From assembly GCA_023415515.1 (NCBI GenBank), contig JAEZKH010000345.1, positions 15,717-79,716 on the forward strand: 64,000 nucleotides of DNA, written 5' to 3'. A program made the position numbers and the translations under genes. Positions 35,555 to 45,048 of this stretch are shown piece after piece. The notes beneath the pieces are model-generated. The model saw nothing but the letters and a program-made list of their open reading frames with translations. It was not told the DNA's origin and ran no database searches. Position 1 is the first letter of the stretch; every line of letters starts with the position of its first letter. The stretch comes from Actinomycetes bacterium. GTDB taxonomy: Bacteria > Actinomycetota > Actinomycetes > Mycobacteriales > Mycobacteriaceae.

Positions 35555-36034
35555 CTATCCGGTCGGGATCTCGGGCTCGGCGTCACCGGGGGTCTCGCCG
35601 GCCATCGCGAGCTCGTCCTGCTCGTTCTGGGCGGCGGCCGCCGCTTCTTCGGCCTTGGCCTGGAAGTCGCGGCCTGCCGGGCTGGCAGCCGACAAGCCGG
35701 GCACCGTGGCCGTCGCGACGCCGCGGTTGCAGTTGAGGGCGAGCAACACCTCGCCGTCGGCGTGACCGAACTCGCCGCCGACGTCACGCATGAACGGGGC
35801 ATCGGTGGCATTGGTGACGAGGCAATCGCCCATGGCGTCCTGACGGTCGCCGACCGTGACCGCGATCTTGGCGGTGCCGCCACCGCTCTCGATCTCAGAA
35901 ACCGCGTCGCCGTAGGTCATTCCCACCACATCGGGTGCTGCGGAGGCGACACCGGCGCCGAACAGCCCGAACACACCCAATGCAACGCCAGCGGCGCCGA
36001 CGGTGCCGGCCGAAACGATGATCTTCTTCAACAT
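35555..36034 (-). CDS. Secreted protein with PASTA-like segment
   Basis: 159 aa from ATG 36034 (AGG 5 nt upstream; GTG 36040 is alternative). Signal peptide to about residue 33 (GVALGVFGLFGAGVASAAP). The mature part begins PDVVGMTYGDAVSEIES, resembling a single PASTA-type repeat, with two Cys (GDCLVTN, ALNCNRG) probably disulfide-bonded. It ends in an acidic, Ala/Glu-rich disordered tail. Function unknown, likely cell-envelope. Confidence 0.85.
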   Translation of the reverse strand: MLKKIIVSAGTVGAAGVALGVFGLFGAGVASAAPDVVGMTYGDAVSEIESGGGTAKIAVTVGDRQDAMGDCLVTNATDAPFMRDVGGEFGHADGEVLLALNCNRGVATATVPGLSAASPAGRDFQAKAEEAAAAAQNEQDELAMAGETPGDAEPEIPTG

Positions 36035-36340
36035 GCCCACCTATGTCCGAGGTCCTACGGTTGCCACGATCGAGGCGTCCTTCATTGCCTGCGGAAACAA
36101 TACCGTCGAGCGGCGCGCCCCGCGACCAGTACCGGCGGGTACGTCGCGCGAATTGTGGGCACGCGCTCCGAGGCGCAAACGTGACCTGTTCGACACCCCG
36201 CCGCGGGGTGCGAAACTTGATGTCACCGGGTTACACAGATATATTGACTGCAACCAACAGGTACAGATAAATCCGAGTCTGCACACCAGACGTCGTCACA
36301 CGACGACGCACGGTCCAATCCCCGAGGAGACCCAGGGCTG
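36035..36340. other. 306-bp divergent promoter region upstream of desA1
   Basis: Contains AT-rich stretches near 36235-36275 and an inverted repeat CGTCGT-CAC-ACGACG at 36291-36305, about 35 bp upstream of the desA1 ATG. GAGGAGACC serves as ribosome-binding site. The repeat is a candidate operator; fatty-acid desaturase genes are regulated in mycobacteria, but which factor binds here is not shown. Confidence 0.4.
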
Positions 36341-37339
36341 ATGCACGAGAACCTGACCGACCTGCACCTGCTGCACGAGCTCGAGCCCGTTGTCGAGAAG
36401 TACCTCAACCGGCACCTGTCGATGCGCAAGGACTGGAACCCGCACGACTACATCCCGTGGTCGGACGGCAAGAACTACTACGCCCTGGGCGGTCAGGACT
36501 GGGAGCCGGGGCAGTCGGTGCTGTCCGAAGTCGCCCAGACGGCCATGATCCAGAACCTGCTCACCGAGGACAACCTGCCGTCCTATCACCGCGAGATCGC
36601 GATGAACTTCGGCATGGATGGCGCGTGGGGCCAGTGGGTCAACCGGTGGACCGCCGAGGAGAACCGGCATGGCATCGCGCTGCGCGACTACCTCGTCGTC
36701 ACCCGCGCCGTGGACCCCGTCGCGCTGGAGACGCTGCGCCTCGAGCAGGTCACCCGCGGCTTCAGCCCTGGCCAGAACCAGCAGGGCGACCTGTTCGCCG
36801 AGAGCCTGTTCGACTCCGTCATCTATGTGACCTTCCAGGAGTTGGCCACCCGGGTATCGCACCGCAACACCGGCAAGGCGTGCGACGAGACCATCGCAGA
36901 CCAACTGCTGCAACGTGTCTCGGCCGATGAGAACCTGCACATGATCTTCTATCGCGACGTCAGCGAGGCCGGCTTCGACATCGCGCCGGACCAGGCCATG
37001 CATTCCCTGCACCGCGTGCTGCGCAACTTCAAGATGCCCGGGTTCACCGTGCCCGAGTTCCGGCGCAAGGCCGTGATCATCGCCGTCGGCGGCGTGTATG
37101 ACCCCCGCATCCACCTCGACGACGTGGTCATGCCGGTGCTGAAGAAGTGGCGCATCTTCGACCGCGAGGACTTCACCGGCGAGGCCGCGCGGATGCGCGA
37201 CGACCTCGGCGTTCTCATCGAGGAACTGCAGGAGGCCTGCGACAAGTTCGAGGTCGCCAAGCAGAAGCGGCTCGAGCGCGAGGCGAAGAAGGCCGAGCGC
37301 ATGGCTGCCAAGAAGGTCCTGGCGTCATCGCCGTCCTGA
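36341..37339 (+). CDS. desA1: Acyl-[acyl-carrier-protein] desaturase DesA1
   Basis: 332 aa soluble di-iron desaturase. Iron ligands sit in WTAEENRHG and SADENLHMIF, the two E-x-x-H helices, and FQELATRVSHRN lies in the core. It introduces a double bond into ACP-bound fatty chains destined for mycolic acids; in mycobacteria it is essential. The C-terminal 50 residues are a charged Lys/Glu/Ala helix. GAGGAG lies upstream. The dus gene follows immediately, as in other mycobacteria (Rv0824c-Rv0823c order, from memory). Confidence 0.95.
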   Translation: MHENLTDLHLLHELEPVVEKYLNRHLSMRKDWNPHDYIPWSDGKNYYALGGQDWEPGQSVLSEVAQTAMIQNLLTEDNLPSYHREIAMNFGMDGAWGQWVNRWTAEENRHGIALRDYLVVTRAVDPVALETLRLEQVTRGFSPGQNQQGDLFAESLFDSVIYVTFQELATRVSHRNTGKACDETIADQLLQRVSADENLHMIFYRDVSEAGFDIAPDQAMHSLHRVLRNFKMPGFTVPEFRRKAVIIAVGGVYDPRIHLDDVVMPVLKKWRIFDREDFTGEAARMRDDLGVLIEELQEACDKFEVAKQKRLEREAKKAERMAAKKVLASSPS

Positions 37340-37356
37340 CCGAGAACCGCGCGCAG

Positions 37357-38490
37357 TTGGAGATCGGTTCCATCGCGCTGGCCAGCCCGGTCGTGCTGGC
37401 GCCGATGGCAGGCGTGACCAACGTCGCTTTCCGCACGCTGTGCCGCGAACTCGAGATCGCCCGGGCCGGCACGGTCAGCGGGCTGTACGTGTGCGAGATG
37501 GTCACCGCGCGCGCCCTCGTCGAGCGCCATCCGGTGACCATGCACATGACGACCTTCGGGCCCGACGAGTCGCCGCGGTCGCTGCAGCTTTACGCCGTCG
37601 ACCCGGAGAACACCTACGCCGCGGCGAAGATGATCGTCGACGAGAACATGGCCGATCACATCGACATGAACTTCGGTTGTCCGGTGCCCAAGGTCACCCG
37701 CCGGGGCGGCGGCGCGGCGCTGCCGTACAAGCGCCGGTTGTTCGGGCAGATCGTCGCGGCAGCGGTGCGCGCGACAGAAGGCACCAGCGTGCCGGTGACC
37801 GTGAAGTTCCGGATCGGGATCGACGACGCCCACCACACCCATCTCGACGCCGGACGCATTGCGGCCGAGGAAGGTGCGGCGGCCGTCGCGCTGCATGCCC
37901 GCACCGCGGCGCAGCGGTACTCCGGAACCGCCGACTGGGAGCAGATCGCGGCCCTCAAAGCCCACGTCACAAGCATTCCGGTGCTCGGCAACGGCGACAT
38001 CTTCGACGCGCAGGACGCCGTGACCATGATGGCCACGACAGGCTGCGACGGCGTCGTCATCGGCCGGGGCTGCCTGGGCAGGCCGTGGTTGTTCGCCGAG
38101 CTGTCGGACGCGTTCGCGGGCCGCCAGAGTGTGAGACCGCCCACACTGGGTGAGGTCGCGTCGATCATCCGCAGGCACGGAGAGCTGCTGTGCGCCCACT
38201 TCGGCGAGGACAAGGGCATGCGCGACATCCGCAAGCACGTCGCCTGGTATCTGCACGGCTTCCCGGCCGGGGCCGAACTGCGCCGGGCATTGGCGCTGGT
38301 CAAAACACGCGACGAACTGGACCAACTGCTGGCGAAGCTCGATCAGAACGTCGAATTCCCCAAGGCCGCGACGGGACCGCGGGGACGCCAGGGCTCGGCG
38401 GCGGCGGTTTCGCTGCCAGAAGGCTGGCTGGCCGACCCCGATGACTGCACTGTGCCCGCGGGCGCCGATGTGATGCATTCCGGTGGGTGA
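37357..38490 (+). CDS. dus: tRNA-dihydrouridine synthase
   Basis: About 377 aa FMN enzyme that reduces uridines in the tRNA D-loop. Motifs: SPVVLAPMAGVTNVAFR, catalytic Cys in MNFGCPVPKVTRRGG, KFRIGIDD, HARTAAQRYSG and GDGVVIGRGCLGRPW-like CDGVVIGRGCLGRPW. The start is uncertain. No ATG or GTG lies near the N-terminus; TTG 37357 gives LEIGSIALASPVV, while a CTG at 37336 overlaps the desA1 stop (CTGA) and would couple the genes. The GTG at 37147 is deep inside desA1 and unlikely. Confidence 0.92.
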   Translation: MEIGSIALASPVVLAPMAGVTNVAFRTLCRELEIARAGTVSGLYVCEMVTARALVERHPVTMHMTTFGPDESPRSLQLYAVDPENTYAAAKMIVDENMADHIDMNFGCPVPKVTRRGGGAALPYKRRLFGQIVAAAVRATEGTSVPVTVKFRIGIDDAHHTHLDAGRIAAEEGAAAVALHARTAAQRYSGTADWEQIAALKAHVTSIPVLGNGDIFDAQDAVTMMATTGCDGVVIGRGCLGRPWLFAELSDAFAGRQSVRPPTLGEVASIIRRHGELLCAHFGEDKGMRDIRKHVAWYLHGFPAGAELRRALALVKTRDELDQLLAKLDQNVEFPKAATGPRGRQGSAAAVSLPEGWLADPDDCTVPAGADVMHSGG

Positions 38491-38664
38491 ACCGAGACCA
38501 TCTCGACATTACGTCTTTCAGGGTTTCTCAGTACGATATGAGTCTTGTCGTTATTGGCTCCAGACGCGGGGCCACGGAGAGGGCCGCCTAGATTCGGGCG
38601 GCAGTGCAGCGGATGATGCGCACCGACGCGCACGCTGCCCACACGGTCGGAGGCCAGTAGGGAC

Positions 38665-40806
38665 ATGAGTGACGGCGAGAACGCCACTCCTGGTCGCCGG
38701 CGCGCGTCCGATGTGAACGGCGCGGAGCGCGACAGTGCCGATGATTGGCTTACCCGCTCGGCGCTTCCGCCGCGAGCCGCCGCGCCGTGGGAGCGCCGTT
38801 CCTCAACCGATTCCGAGGGAAGCGACAACGCCGCCGCGACCGGCAGCCACACCGACGGTGTGACGGTGGCCGACCTCATCGCCAAAGTCACCGGTGTCCC
38901 GGCCGATCTGCCGAGCAGGCACTCAGCCGCCGAACCCGAACCCGAAATTGAACCCGAACATCCGGCTACGCCGCCGCGCGTCACGCCGTCGGCCGCGACG
39001 CCACCTGTGCCAGTCCCGCCGCGGCCGAGGCAGCCCAAACTGCTGCGCCCCAAAGCGCGCCCCGATGACGTGTTCGATCCCGATACCGAGGTCATCCCGA
39101 GGGTCTCCTACGCCGACGAGATCCCCGACCTGGCGGCGCTGCGGCAGGGCCGCCTCGAACGCGTCGCTCCAGAACGGGTCGGCGACACCGCAGACGATCC
39201 CGTCGGCCCGCCGAAGAAGCGTTCGCGGCGCCGGGTCATGGTGGCGGGCCGTGCGCTGGCCGCACTGTTCGCGGTGCTCGCGTTGGCGATGACCGGTGGC
39301 GCATGGCAGTGGCAGTCACAGAAGAACAACATGCTCAACCGGATCTCGGCGCTGGACCCGGGTTCGCGCGACATCGTCGACCCCAACGCTCAGTTCGGCG
39401 ACGAGAACTTCCTCATCGTCGGTATCGACAGCCGCTTCGGCGAGAACGCCGAGATGGGTGCGGGCGACACCGAGGATGCCGGCGGCGCCCGCTCCGACAC
39501 GATCATGCTGGTCAACATTCCGGCCAACCGCGAACGCGTTGTCGCGGTGTCCTTCCCGCGCGACCTCAACATCGAGCCGATGAAATGCGAGGCCTGGAAC
39601 GCCGAAACCGGTGAGTACGGCCCGCTGTACGACGAGCAGAGCGGCAGCTACGGCCCCGACGAGGTCTACACCGAGACAAAGCTGAACTCCGCGTTCTCCT
39701 TCGGGGGCCCGAAATGTCTGGTGAAGGTCATCCAGAAGTTGTCCGGCCTGTCCATCAACCGCTTCATGGCCGTCGACTTCGCCGGGTTCTCCAAGATGGT
39801 CGACGCGCTCGGCGGCGGCGAGGTCTGCAGCACCACCCCACTGGAGGACTACGAACTCGGCACTGTGCTGGCCAACGCGGGCCGTCAAATGGTCGACGGC
39901 CACACCGCGCTGAACTATGTGCGCGCGCGCCAGGTGACCACCGAGACCAACGGAGACTACGGACGCATCAAGCGCCAGCAGTTGTTCCTGTCCTCGCTGC
40001 TGCGCTCGCTGATCTCCAAGGAGGTCTTCTTCTCGCTCAGCAAGCTCAACAACGTGGTCAACCAGTTCATCAGCGACAGCTACGTCGACAACATCGACAC
40101 CAAGGACCTGGTCGCGCTCGGGCAGTCGCTGCAGAACGTCGCCGCCGGACGCATCACCTTCCTGACCGTTCCGACCACCGGCTACATGGACGAGTGGGGC
40201 AACGAGCACCTTCGCGAGGACGACACCCGGGCCATCTTCGACGCGATCATCAACGACGACCCGCTTCCCGAGGAGAAGAACGCCGACAACACGCCGGTTC
40301 CCGGCACTCCGGAATCGATGACGAACTCGACGTCCGAATCGCCGACCAGCGAGGCGCCGACGTCGGAGCCCCCGGCCGAAACCGCGGAAGTCGTCGACGC
40401 GGTGACCACCGACCCCACCTCGGTCACAGTGCAGGTGTCGAACTCCACCGGCCAGGACGGGCTGGGTGCCACCGCGGCGACGGAGTTGCAGCAGCACGGC
40501 TTCAATGTCGAGACGCCCGACGACTACCCGGGACCGTTGACGTCGACGACGGTGTTCTTCTCACCCGGTAATGAAGAGGCGGCCGCGACGGTGGCCTCGG
40601 CGTTCGTCGAGCCGACGATCGAGCGTGTCAACGGGAAAGGCAACACCGTCCAGGTGGTGCTCGGCTCGGACTTCTCCTCGGTCGGCCCGCCGAAACCGAG
40701 CGGCTCTTCGGTCCAGGTGCACGTCCTGCACGGCACCGGGAGCACGCCGACCCAGTTGCCGGAGGATCTCACGGTCACCAACGCGGCGGACACCTCCTGC
40801 AGTTGA
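38665..40806 (+). CDS. LytR-CpsA-Psr (LCP) family cell-wall ligase
   Basis: 713 aa. The N-terminal 190 residues are cytoplasmic, disordered and Pro/Glu-rich. A membrane helix follows (RALAALFAVLALAMTGGAW). The outer LCP domain has FLIVGIDSR, RSDTIMLVNIP, SFPRDLNIE and DYGRIKRQQLF, with the Arg/Asp residues that bind polyprenyl pyrophosphate. The Ser/Thr/Pro linker leads to a LytR_C domain (TVQVSNSTGQDGLGATAA). LCP enzymes attach arabinogalactan to peptidoglycan in mycobacteria. From memory it matches Rv0822c. Own promoter region of about 175 bp. Confidence 0.92.
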   Translation: MSDGENATPGRRRASDVNGAERDSADDWLTRSALPPRAAAPWERRSSTDSEGSDNAAATGSHTDGVTVADLIAKVTGVPADLPSRHSAAEPEPEIEPEHPATPPRVTPSAATPPVPVPPRPRQPKLLRPKARPDDVFDPDTEVIPRVSYADEIPDLAALRQGRLERVAPERVGDTADDPVGPPKKRSRRRVMVAGRALAALFAVLALAMTGGAWQWQSQKNNMLNRISALDPGSRDIVDPNAQFGDENFLIVGIDSRFGENAEMGAGDTEDAGGARSDTIMLVNIPANRERVVAVSFPRDLNIEPMKCEAWNAETGEYGPLYDEQSGSYGPDEVYTETKLNSAFSFGGPKCLVKVIQKLSGLSINRFMAVDFAGFSKMVDALGGGEVCSTTPLEDYELGTVLANAGRQMVDGHTALNYVRARQVTTETNGDYGRIKRQQLFLSSLLRSLISKEVFFSLSKLNNVVNQFISDSYVDNIDTKDLVALGQSLQNVAAGRITFLTVPTTGYMDEWGNEHLREDDTRAIFDAIINDDPLPEEKNADNTPVPGTPESMTNSTSESPTSEAPTSEPPAETAEVVDAVTTDPTSVTVQVSNSTGQDGLGATAATELQQHGFNVETPDDYPGPLTSTTVFFSPGNEEAAATVASAFVEPTIERVNGKGNTVQVVLGSDFSSVGPPKPSGSSVQVHVLHGTGSTPTQLPEDLTVTNAADTSCS

Positions 40807-40837
40807 CCGCTCCGCCGCCGACGATCGGGCGGCCCGC

Positions 40838-40855
40838 ATTCACCTTTCGTTCACC
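40838..40855 (+). promoter_or_regulatory. PHO-box-like direct repeat upstream of phoU
   Basis: ATTCACC-TTTC-GTTCACC: two 7-bp direct repeats with an 11-bp period, the layout of actinobacterial PhoP/RegX3 boxes. It lies about 33 bp upstream of the -10 TAAGCT, suiting activation from just upstream of the -35. Confidence 0.6.
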
Positions 40856-40888
40856 CCGCGCTTCATGACGATCCGTCGGACCAGCCTC

Positions 40889-40894
40889 TAAGCT
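40889..40894 (+). promoter_or_regulatory. -10 element TAAGCT, leaderless phoU promoter
   Basis: TAAGCT followed by 6 nt and ATG 40901. No Shine-Dalgarno sequence is present, so a leaderless phoU mRNA is inferred. Confidence 0.5.
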
Positions 40895-40900
40895 GGGCAT

Positions 40901-41569
40901 ATGCGAACCGCGTATCACGAGCAGCTGGACGCCCTGACCACCCAGCTCGGCGACATGTGCGGGCTGGCCGGCGCGGCCATGGAGCGCGCCACCCAGGCCC
41001 TGCTGCAGGCCGATCTGGTGCTGGCCGAGCAGGTGATCACCGATCACGAACAGATCGCCGCGATGAGCGCCAAGGCCGAGGAGTCGGCATTCGTCCTGCT
41101 CGCACTGCAGGCTCCGGTGGCGGGCGATCTGCGGGCGATCGTCAGCTCCATCCAAATCGTCGCCGACGTCGACCGGATGGGCGCCCTCGCACTGCACGTC
41201 GCCAAGATCGCGCGTCGTCGCCACCCGCAGCATGCGCTGCCCGAAGAGGTCAACGGATACTTCGCCGAGATGGGCCGGGTCGCCGTCGAATTGGGCAACA
41301 GCGCGCAGGAAGTGCTGCTGACGAAGGATCCGGAGAAGGCTGCGCGCATCAGCGAGGAAGACGACGCGATGGATGACCTGCATCGCCATCTCTTCAGCGT
41401 CCTGATGGACAAGGAATGGAAGCACGGCGTCACCGCAGCCGTCGACGTGACGCTGCTGAGCCGGTTCTACGAGCGGTTCGCCGACCATGCCGTCGAGGTC
41501 GCGCGCCGGGTCATCTTCCAGGCGACCGGCAGGTTCCCCGAGGACGAGGAACTGTCCGCCCCGCGCTGA
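40901..41569 (+). CDS. phoU: Phosphate signalling protein PhoU (PhoY2-type)
   Basis: 222 aa made of two three-helix PhoU bundles, with conserved metal-binding patches ([33 protein letters not shown]). PhoU links the Pst transporter to the sensor kinase and keeps the Pho response off when phosphate is ample. In M. tuberculosis the matching gene is phoY2, associated with persistence. Convergent with the GntR gene of the catabolic island (3 bp apart), whereas in relatives it faces pstB. Confidence 0.94.
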   Translation: MRTAYHEQLDALTTQLGDMCGLAGAAMERATQALLQADLVLAEQVITDHEQIAAMSAKAEESAFVLLALQAPVAGDLRAIVSSIQIVADVDRMGALALHVAKIARRRHPQHALPEEVNGYFAEMGRVAVELGNSAQEVLLTKDPEKAARISEEDDAMDDLHRHLFSVLMDKEWKHGVTAAVDVTLLSRFYERFADHAVEVARRVIFQATGRFPEDEELSAPR

Positions 41570-41572
41570 TCG

Positions 41573-42283
41573 TCAATCGCCGGCCGTCGCGACCATGACG
41601 GAGCTGTTGGCAATGGCTGCGGCGATCTGTTGTCTGCCGTTCTCCAAATGATCCTGGAGCAGCCCTGCGCAGGCGTCCTCGCCATCACGCCAAGCGGCAA
41701 GAATCTCCTCGTGCTGCGCCCCGCCGAGTGGCGGGATCTCCGGAAGGTGGTACATCAGGATGAGGTAGCGCTGCACGTGCTGCCAGATCGGCTCGAGGAT
41801 CTTGCGGGTCACCGGTGTGGCTGCCGGAACGATGAGCGAGGCGTGGAAGTCGCGATGGGCGTTCTGAAAGTCCACCGGATCAGATACCGGATCGAGGCCG
41901 GCCATCAGGTCCAGAGCGCGTTGAGCGGCCCGGACATCGGCGGGTGTCTTCACCCGGCACGATCGCAGGATCAAAGGCGGCTCCAAAAGGATCCGGACAT
42001 CGTACAAACTGTCGATCTCGGTGGCGCTCAGGTTCGCGACATGCGTTCCGTGATTGGGCACGTGCGTGAGGAGCCCCTCGCCCTCGAGGATCCTCAGAGC
42101 TTCCCGCACCGGGATGTGGGAGACGTTGTACCGGTCGCAGAGGCTGTCGATCACAATGCGCGAGCCGGGCTCCATGTCACCGGACAGGATGCGTTCCCGC
42201 AGGGCATTGACCAGACGTTGGGATACGGTGACACCCCTGCCATCTGGCTGCCGGCGCCTGGACGGGCGAAGGTCCTCAGACAC
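41573..42283 (-). CDS. GntR-family (FadR/FCD) transcriptional regulator
   Basis: 236 aa. The start at GTG 42283 is preferred because GGAGG lies 8 nt upstream; GTG 42298 is alternative. Winged HTH (SQRLVNALRERILSGDMEPG, then RYNVSHIPVREALRILEGEG) followed by an FCD ligand domain with metal-binding His/Asp candidates (NAHRDFHASLI, HEEILAAW). FCD regulators respond to small organic acids. It is the last gene of the minus-strand catabolic operon, so it probably regulates that operon. Confidence 0.9.
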   Translation of the reverse strand: MSEDLRPSRRRQPDGRGVTVSQRLVNALRERILSGDMEPGSRIVIDSLCDRYNVSHIPVREALRILEGEGLLTHVPNHGTHVANLSATEIDSLYDVRILLEPPLILRSCRVKTPADVRAAQRALDLMAGLDPVSDPVDFQNAHRDFHASLIVPAATPVTRKILEPIWQHVQRYLILMYHLPEIPPLGGAQHEEILAAWRDGEDACAGLLQDHLENGRQQIAAAIANSSVMVATAGD

Positions 42284-42331
42284 GCGCACGACCTCCACTA
42301 TAATTGCCTTCGATCACTGTTCACCCGCAGT

Positions 42332-43174
42332 TCAGGAGTGCGAACGCCAGTGGATCAACCGCCTGTCGACGACATCCACCACGGTGTAGAGCGCCAGGCC
42401 CGCGAGCATCAGCGCGACGATCACCGCGAATGCCGAAGCCACGTCCAACTGGAAATTGAAGGTGGAGATCAGCACGCCCATTCCGTGTGATGCGCCGACG
42501 AATTCGGCCACGATCGCACCGATGAGCGCCAACGTCATCGCAGTCTTGAGACCAGCGAACAACAGCGGCATCGAGGACGGAAGAGACAACATTCGGTAGG
42601 TCTGCATCCTGGTGGCACCCAGCGACCGCATCAGCGTCCGCGCATCCCGATCGACGGTCTCCAGACCGACCACGACGTTGATGAACACCGGAAAGAAGCA
42701 AATGGTCGCGGCCATAACGATTTTGGAAGTGATACCGAACCCGAACCAGGTCAGGAAGACCGGAGCCAGCGCGACACGAGGCATGATCTGCACAGCAACC
42801 AGCAATGGGTACAGGGCCTTTCGCGCGAGGTCGACCATACCGACCCAGGTGCCGAGCGCCCAAGCCACCACCGATCCGATCAGGAATCCGAGCAGCGTCT
42901 CGGTCATGGTGGTCGCTGTCGCCTGCCAGAAGAACCCCTTACCGGCAAGCTCCACCAGCCGCACGACGACCTCGGAGGGAGGGGGAATGATCACCGGGTT
43001 CGCAACGCCGAGGCGCACCGCGCCCTCCCAGAACACCAGGGCTCCGACCAACACCAGCGTGGGAGCCAGCACAGCTGACAACCATTGGCTCTGAGGACTT
43101 TTCGACCGACCCCTGCGACGCGCACCAGAGTCGGTTTCCCGGCTCGTCGGTGGCACCGTTTCGATGTCAGACAT
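42332..43174 (-). CDS. ABC transporter permease, NitT/TauT (SsuC) type
   Basis: 280 aa with six membrane segments and the BPD_transp_1 EAA region (RSLGATRMQTYRMLSLPSSM, then FVGASHGMG). The N-terminal 30 residues are a charged cytoplasmic tail. It pairs with the ATPase and lipoprotein encoded upstream to import nitrate-, taurine-, riboflavin-precursor- or aromatic-type solutes. The ATG overlaps the end of the ATPase gene by 8 bp. Confidence 0.92.
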   Translation of the reverse strand: MSDIETVPPTSRETDSGARRRGRSKSPQSQWLSAVLAPTLVLVGALVFWEGAVRLGVANPVIIPPPSEVVVRLVELAGKGFFWQATATTMTETLLGFLIGSVVAWALGTWVGMVDLARKALYPLLVAVQIMPRVALAPVFLTWFGFGITSKIVMAATICFFPVFINVVVGLETVDRDARTLMRSLGATRMQTYRMLSLPSSMPLLFAGLKTAMTLALIGAIVAEFVGASHGMGVLISTFNFQLDVASAFAVIVALMLAGLALYTVVDVVDRRLIHWRSHS

Positions 43175-43976
43175 ACTTGCCGATCAACCTCCTGATCTCG
43201 GTGACGAGTCTGGGCGTGCGTTCGAGATCGAGCGTCTCCGCGGTTCGAGGCCGTGGGAGGTCGATGGGTACGATCTGCTCGATCTCACCGGGCCGAGGCC
43301 GCATCACGACCACCCGGTCGGCAAGAAAAACGGCCTCCTGGATGTTGTGGGTGACGAAAAGCGTCGTCCTCCCGCGCGCCGCGTGCATTCGCGCGACCTC
43401 CACGTTCAACCGTTCCCGGGTGAATTCATCGACGGCAGAGAACGGCTCGTCCATCAACAGGATCGCCGGATCAGTCACCAAAGCCTGCGCCAAACTGGCC
43501 CGTTGACGCATTCCGCCGGACAACTCCCAGACATGCTTGTCGGCGAACGCCTCGATACCCATCATCTCCAGCAGTTCCAATGCCCGCGTGCGCGCCTGCG
43601 CGCCGTCTTGGTGCTGGATTTGGGCGGGCATCAATACATTGGCGAGCACCGACCGCCAGGGCAGTAACACCGCGCGCTGCAACATGATTCCGACATCGTG
43701 TCGTCCCGGGCGCGCGGGCGCTCCGTACACGTCCACATCACCTGCCGACGCGTCGACAAGACCGGCCACGATGTGCAGTAGCGTGGATTTGCCGCACCCA
43801 CTGGGACCGACGAAGGCAACGAACTCCCCGTCACTGACATCGCAGTCGATGCTTCGGATCGCTTCGACAGTGCCGCTGCGGGTTTCATAGGTCTTGCTCA
43901 CTCCGCGAATTCGGACACTGCAGTCATCGAGACCCCGACCGTTGGCGGGCCTGGCCGCCACCGGTTCAACCGGCAT
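43167..43976 (-). CDS. ABC transporter ATP-binding protein, NitT/TauT (SsuB) type
   Basis: 269 aa from ATG 43976. Walker [11 protein letters not shown]-loop LQRAVLLPWRS, signature LSGGMRQRASLAQAL, Walker B ILLMDEPFSAVDEF, switch His in VTHNIQEAVFL. The start lies 11 bp inside the end of the binding-protein gene, so translation is coupled. Energises the permease encoded next. Confidence 0.94.
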   Translation of the reverse strand: MPVEPVAARPANGRGLDDCSVRIRGVSKTYETRSGTVEAIRSIDCDVSDGEFVAFVGPSGCGKSTLLHIVAGLVDASAGDVDVYGAPARPGRHDVGIMLQRAVLLPWRSVLANVLMPAQIQHQDGAQARTRALELLEMMGIEAFADKHVWELSGGMRQRASLAQALVTDPAILLMDEPFSAVDEFTRERLNVEVARMHAARGRTTLFVTHNIQEAVFLADRVVVMRPRPGEIEQIVPIDLPRPRTAETLDLERTPRLVTEIRRLIGKYV

Positions 43977-45042
43977 AGTCTGCTGCCTGTTGCTTGACGG
44001 CGGCAACATCGAACGAGTCGGCCTCCTCGCGGATCGTCCGCACCAAGTCGTCGTCAGCCAATCGAGTCACATCGAGTCCGGGCGGGACGATGCCCGACTG
44101 CGCCAGCAGTTCGTCGGTGATCTGCCAATCCTCCAGCGGAACGTAACCGAATGCATGAGTGCCGTCCCCTTGCGACAGGCGCAAGAACTCCGTCACGTAC
44201 GCGCGGGCGAATTCTGGATTCTCGCAATCGGCGGGATAGGCTTCGCATCCGATGCTCAGCGCAGCGTCGTAGTTGGCCAGCGCGAACGTTCCTCCCATTG
44301 TCCATCCCCGGGCGAATTGCACGAGCTGGTCCCGCTTTTCGGGTTTCTCCAGTACTGCCGTGGTGGTGATGAGACAGTCACCAGGGACACCCTTGTATTT
44401 TTCCGGTGTGATATTGCGCAGTTCGAGCCCGTCCACCTCCAGAGAGATGATGTCCGGATAGCTCGACGCGTAGGCGTCGACGGTGCCGTTCTGGATCGCA
44501 GCCAGCGTCTGTGGCCCGGCCGCTCCGATCGGCAGGATGGTGATGTCGGACGTGGAGGTGGGACTGATCCCCACATCCGAGAGCGCGGCGTTGACGATCG
44601 GTTCTTCACCCCCACCCTTCTCGGTGATCCCCAACTTACGCCCGCGCAGGTCACCGATCTGCTGGATGTCGGAGTCCGCCCTGGTGACGATCTGGAACAG
44701 CTCGCCCGGTGGCTGGCACATGAAGGCGCGCAGACTGTCGTCTTTGGAGAAGGCGACAATAGTGTCGGCGGCGCCGGCCCAACCGACGTCGACGTTGCCG
44801 GCCAAGATCTGCTGTGTGACGTAACCCGATCCGTTGGCCGTCTGTACATCGATTTTCAGGTCATCGCCGAAATAGCCGAGCTTTTTTGCCACCGGCAACG
44901 GTAACCAGCTCAGCCCTTCGTGAAACGACAACTGGACGCTGAGCGCTCCGGACTCGCCCTCGGCGGACGACGGCTCACTCGTACCGCACGACGTTATGGT
45001 GATCGCGGTGAGCAGTGCTGCAGTGATCGGAAGGAATTTCAT
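43966..45042 (-). CDS. Substrate-binding lipoprotein, NitT/TauT family
   Basis: 358 aa. Signal peptide with lipobox ITSC at about 17-20, so it is lipid-anchored outside the membrane. The fold matches NMT1/SsuA-like binding proteins (SWLPLPVAKKLGYFGD, NGSGYVTQQILAGNVDVGWA). Family ligands include sulfonates, nitrate, pyrimidine precursors and aromatic acids. It is in operon order behind the FAD monooxygenase, 6 bp away, so its ligand is probably the pathway substrate. Confidence 0.92.
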   Translation of the reverse strand: MKFLPITAALLTAITITSCGTSEPSSAEGESGALSVQLSFHEGLSWLPLPVAKKLGYFGDDLKIDVQTANGSGYVTQQILAGNVDVGWAGAADTIVAFSKDDSLRAFMCQPPGELFQIVTRADSDIQQIGDLRGRKLGITEKGGGEEPIVNAALSDVGISPTSTSDITILPIGAAGPQTLAAIQNGTVDAYASSYPDIISLEVDGLELRNITPEKYKGVPGDCLITTTAVLEKPEKRDQLVQFARGWTMGGTFALANYDAALSIGCEAYPADCENPEFARAYVTEFLRLSQGDGTHAFGYVPLEDWQITDELLAQSGIVPPGLDVTRLADDDLVRTIREEADSFDVAAVKQQAADYAG

Positions 45043-45048
45043 TGCGCA

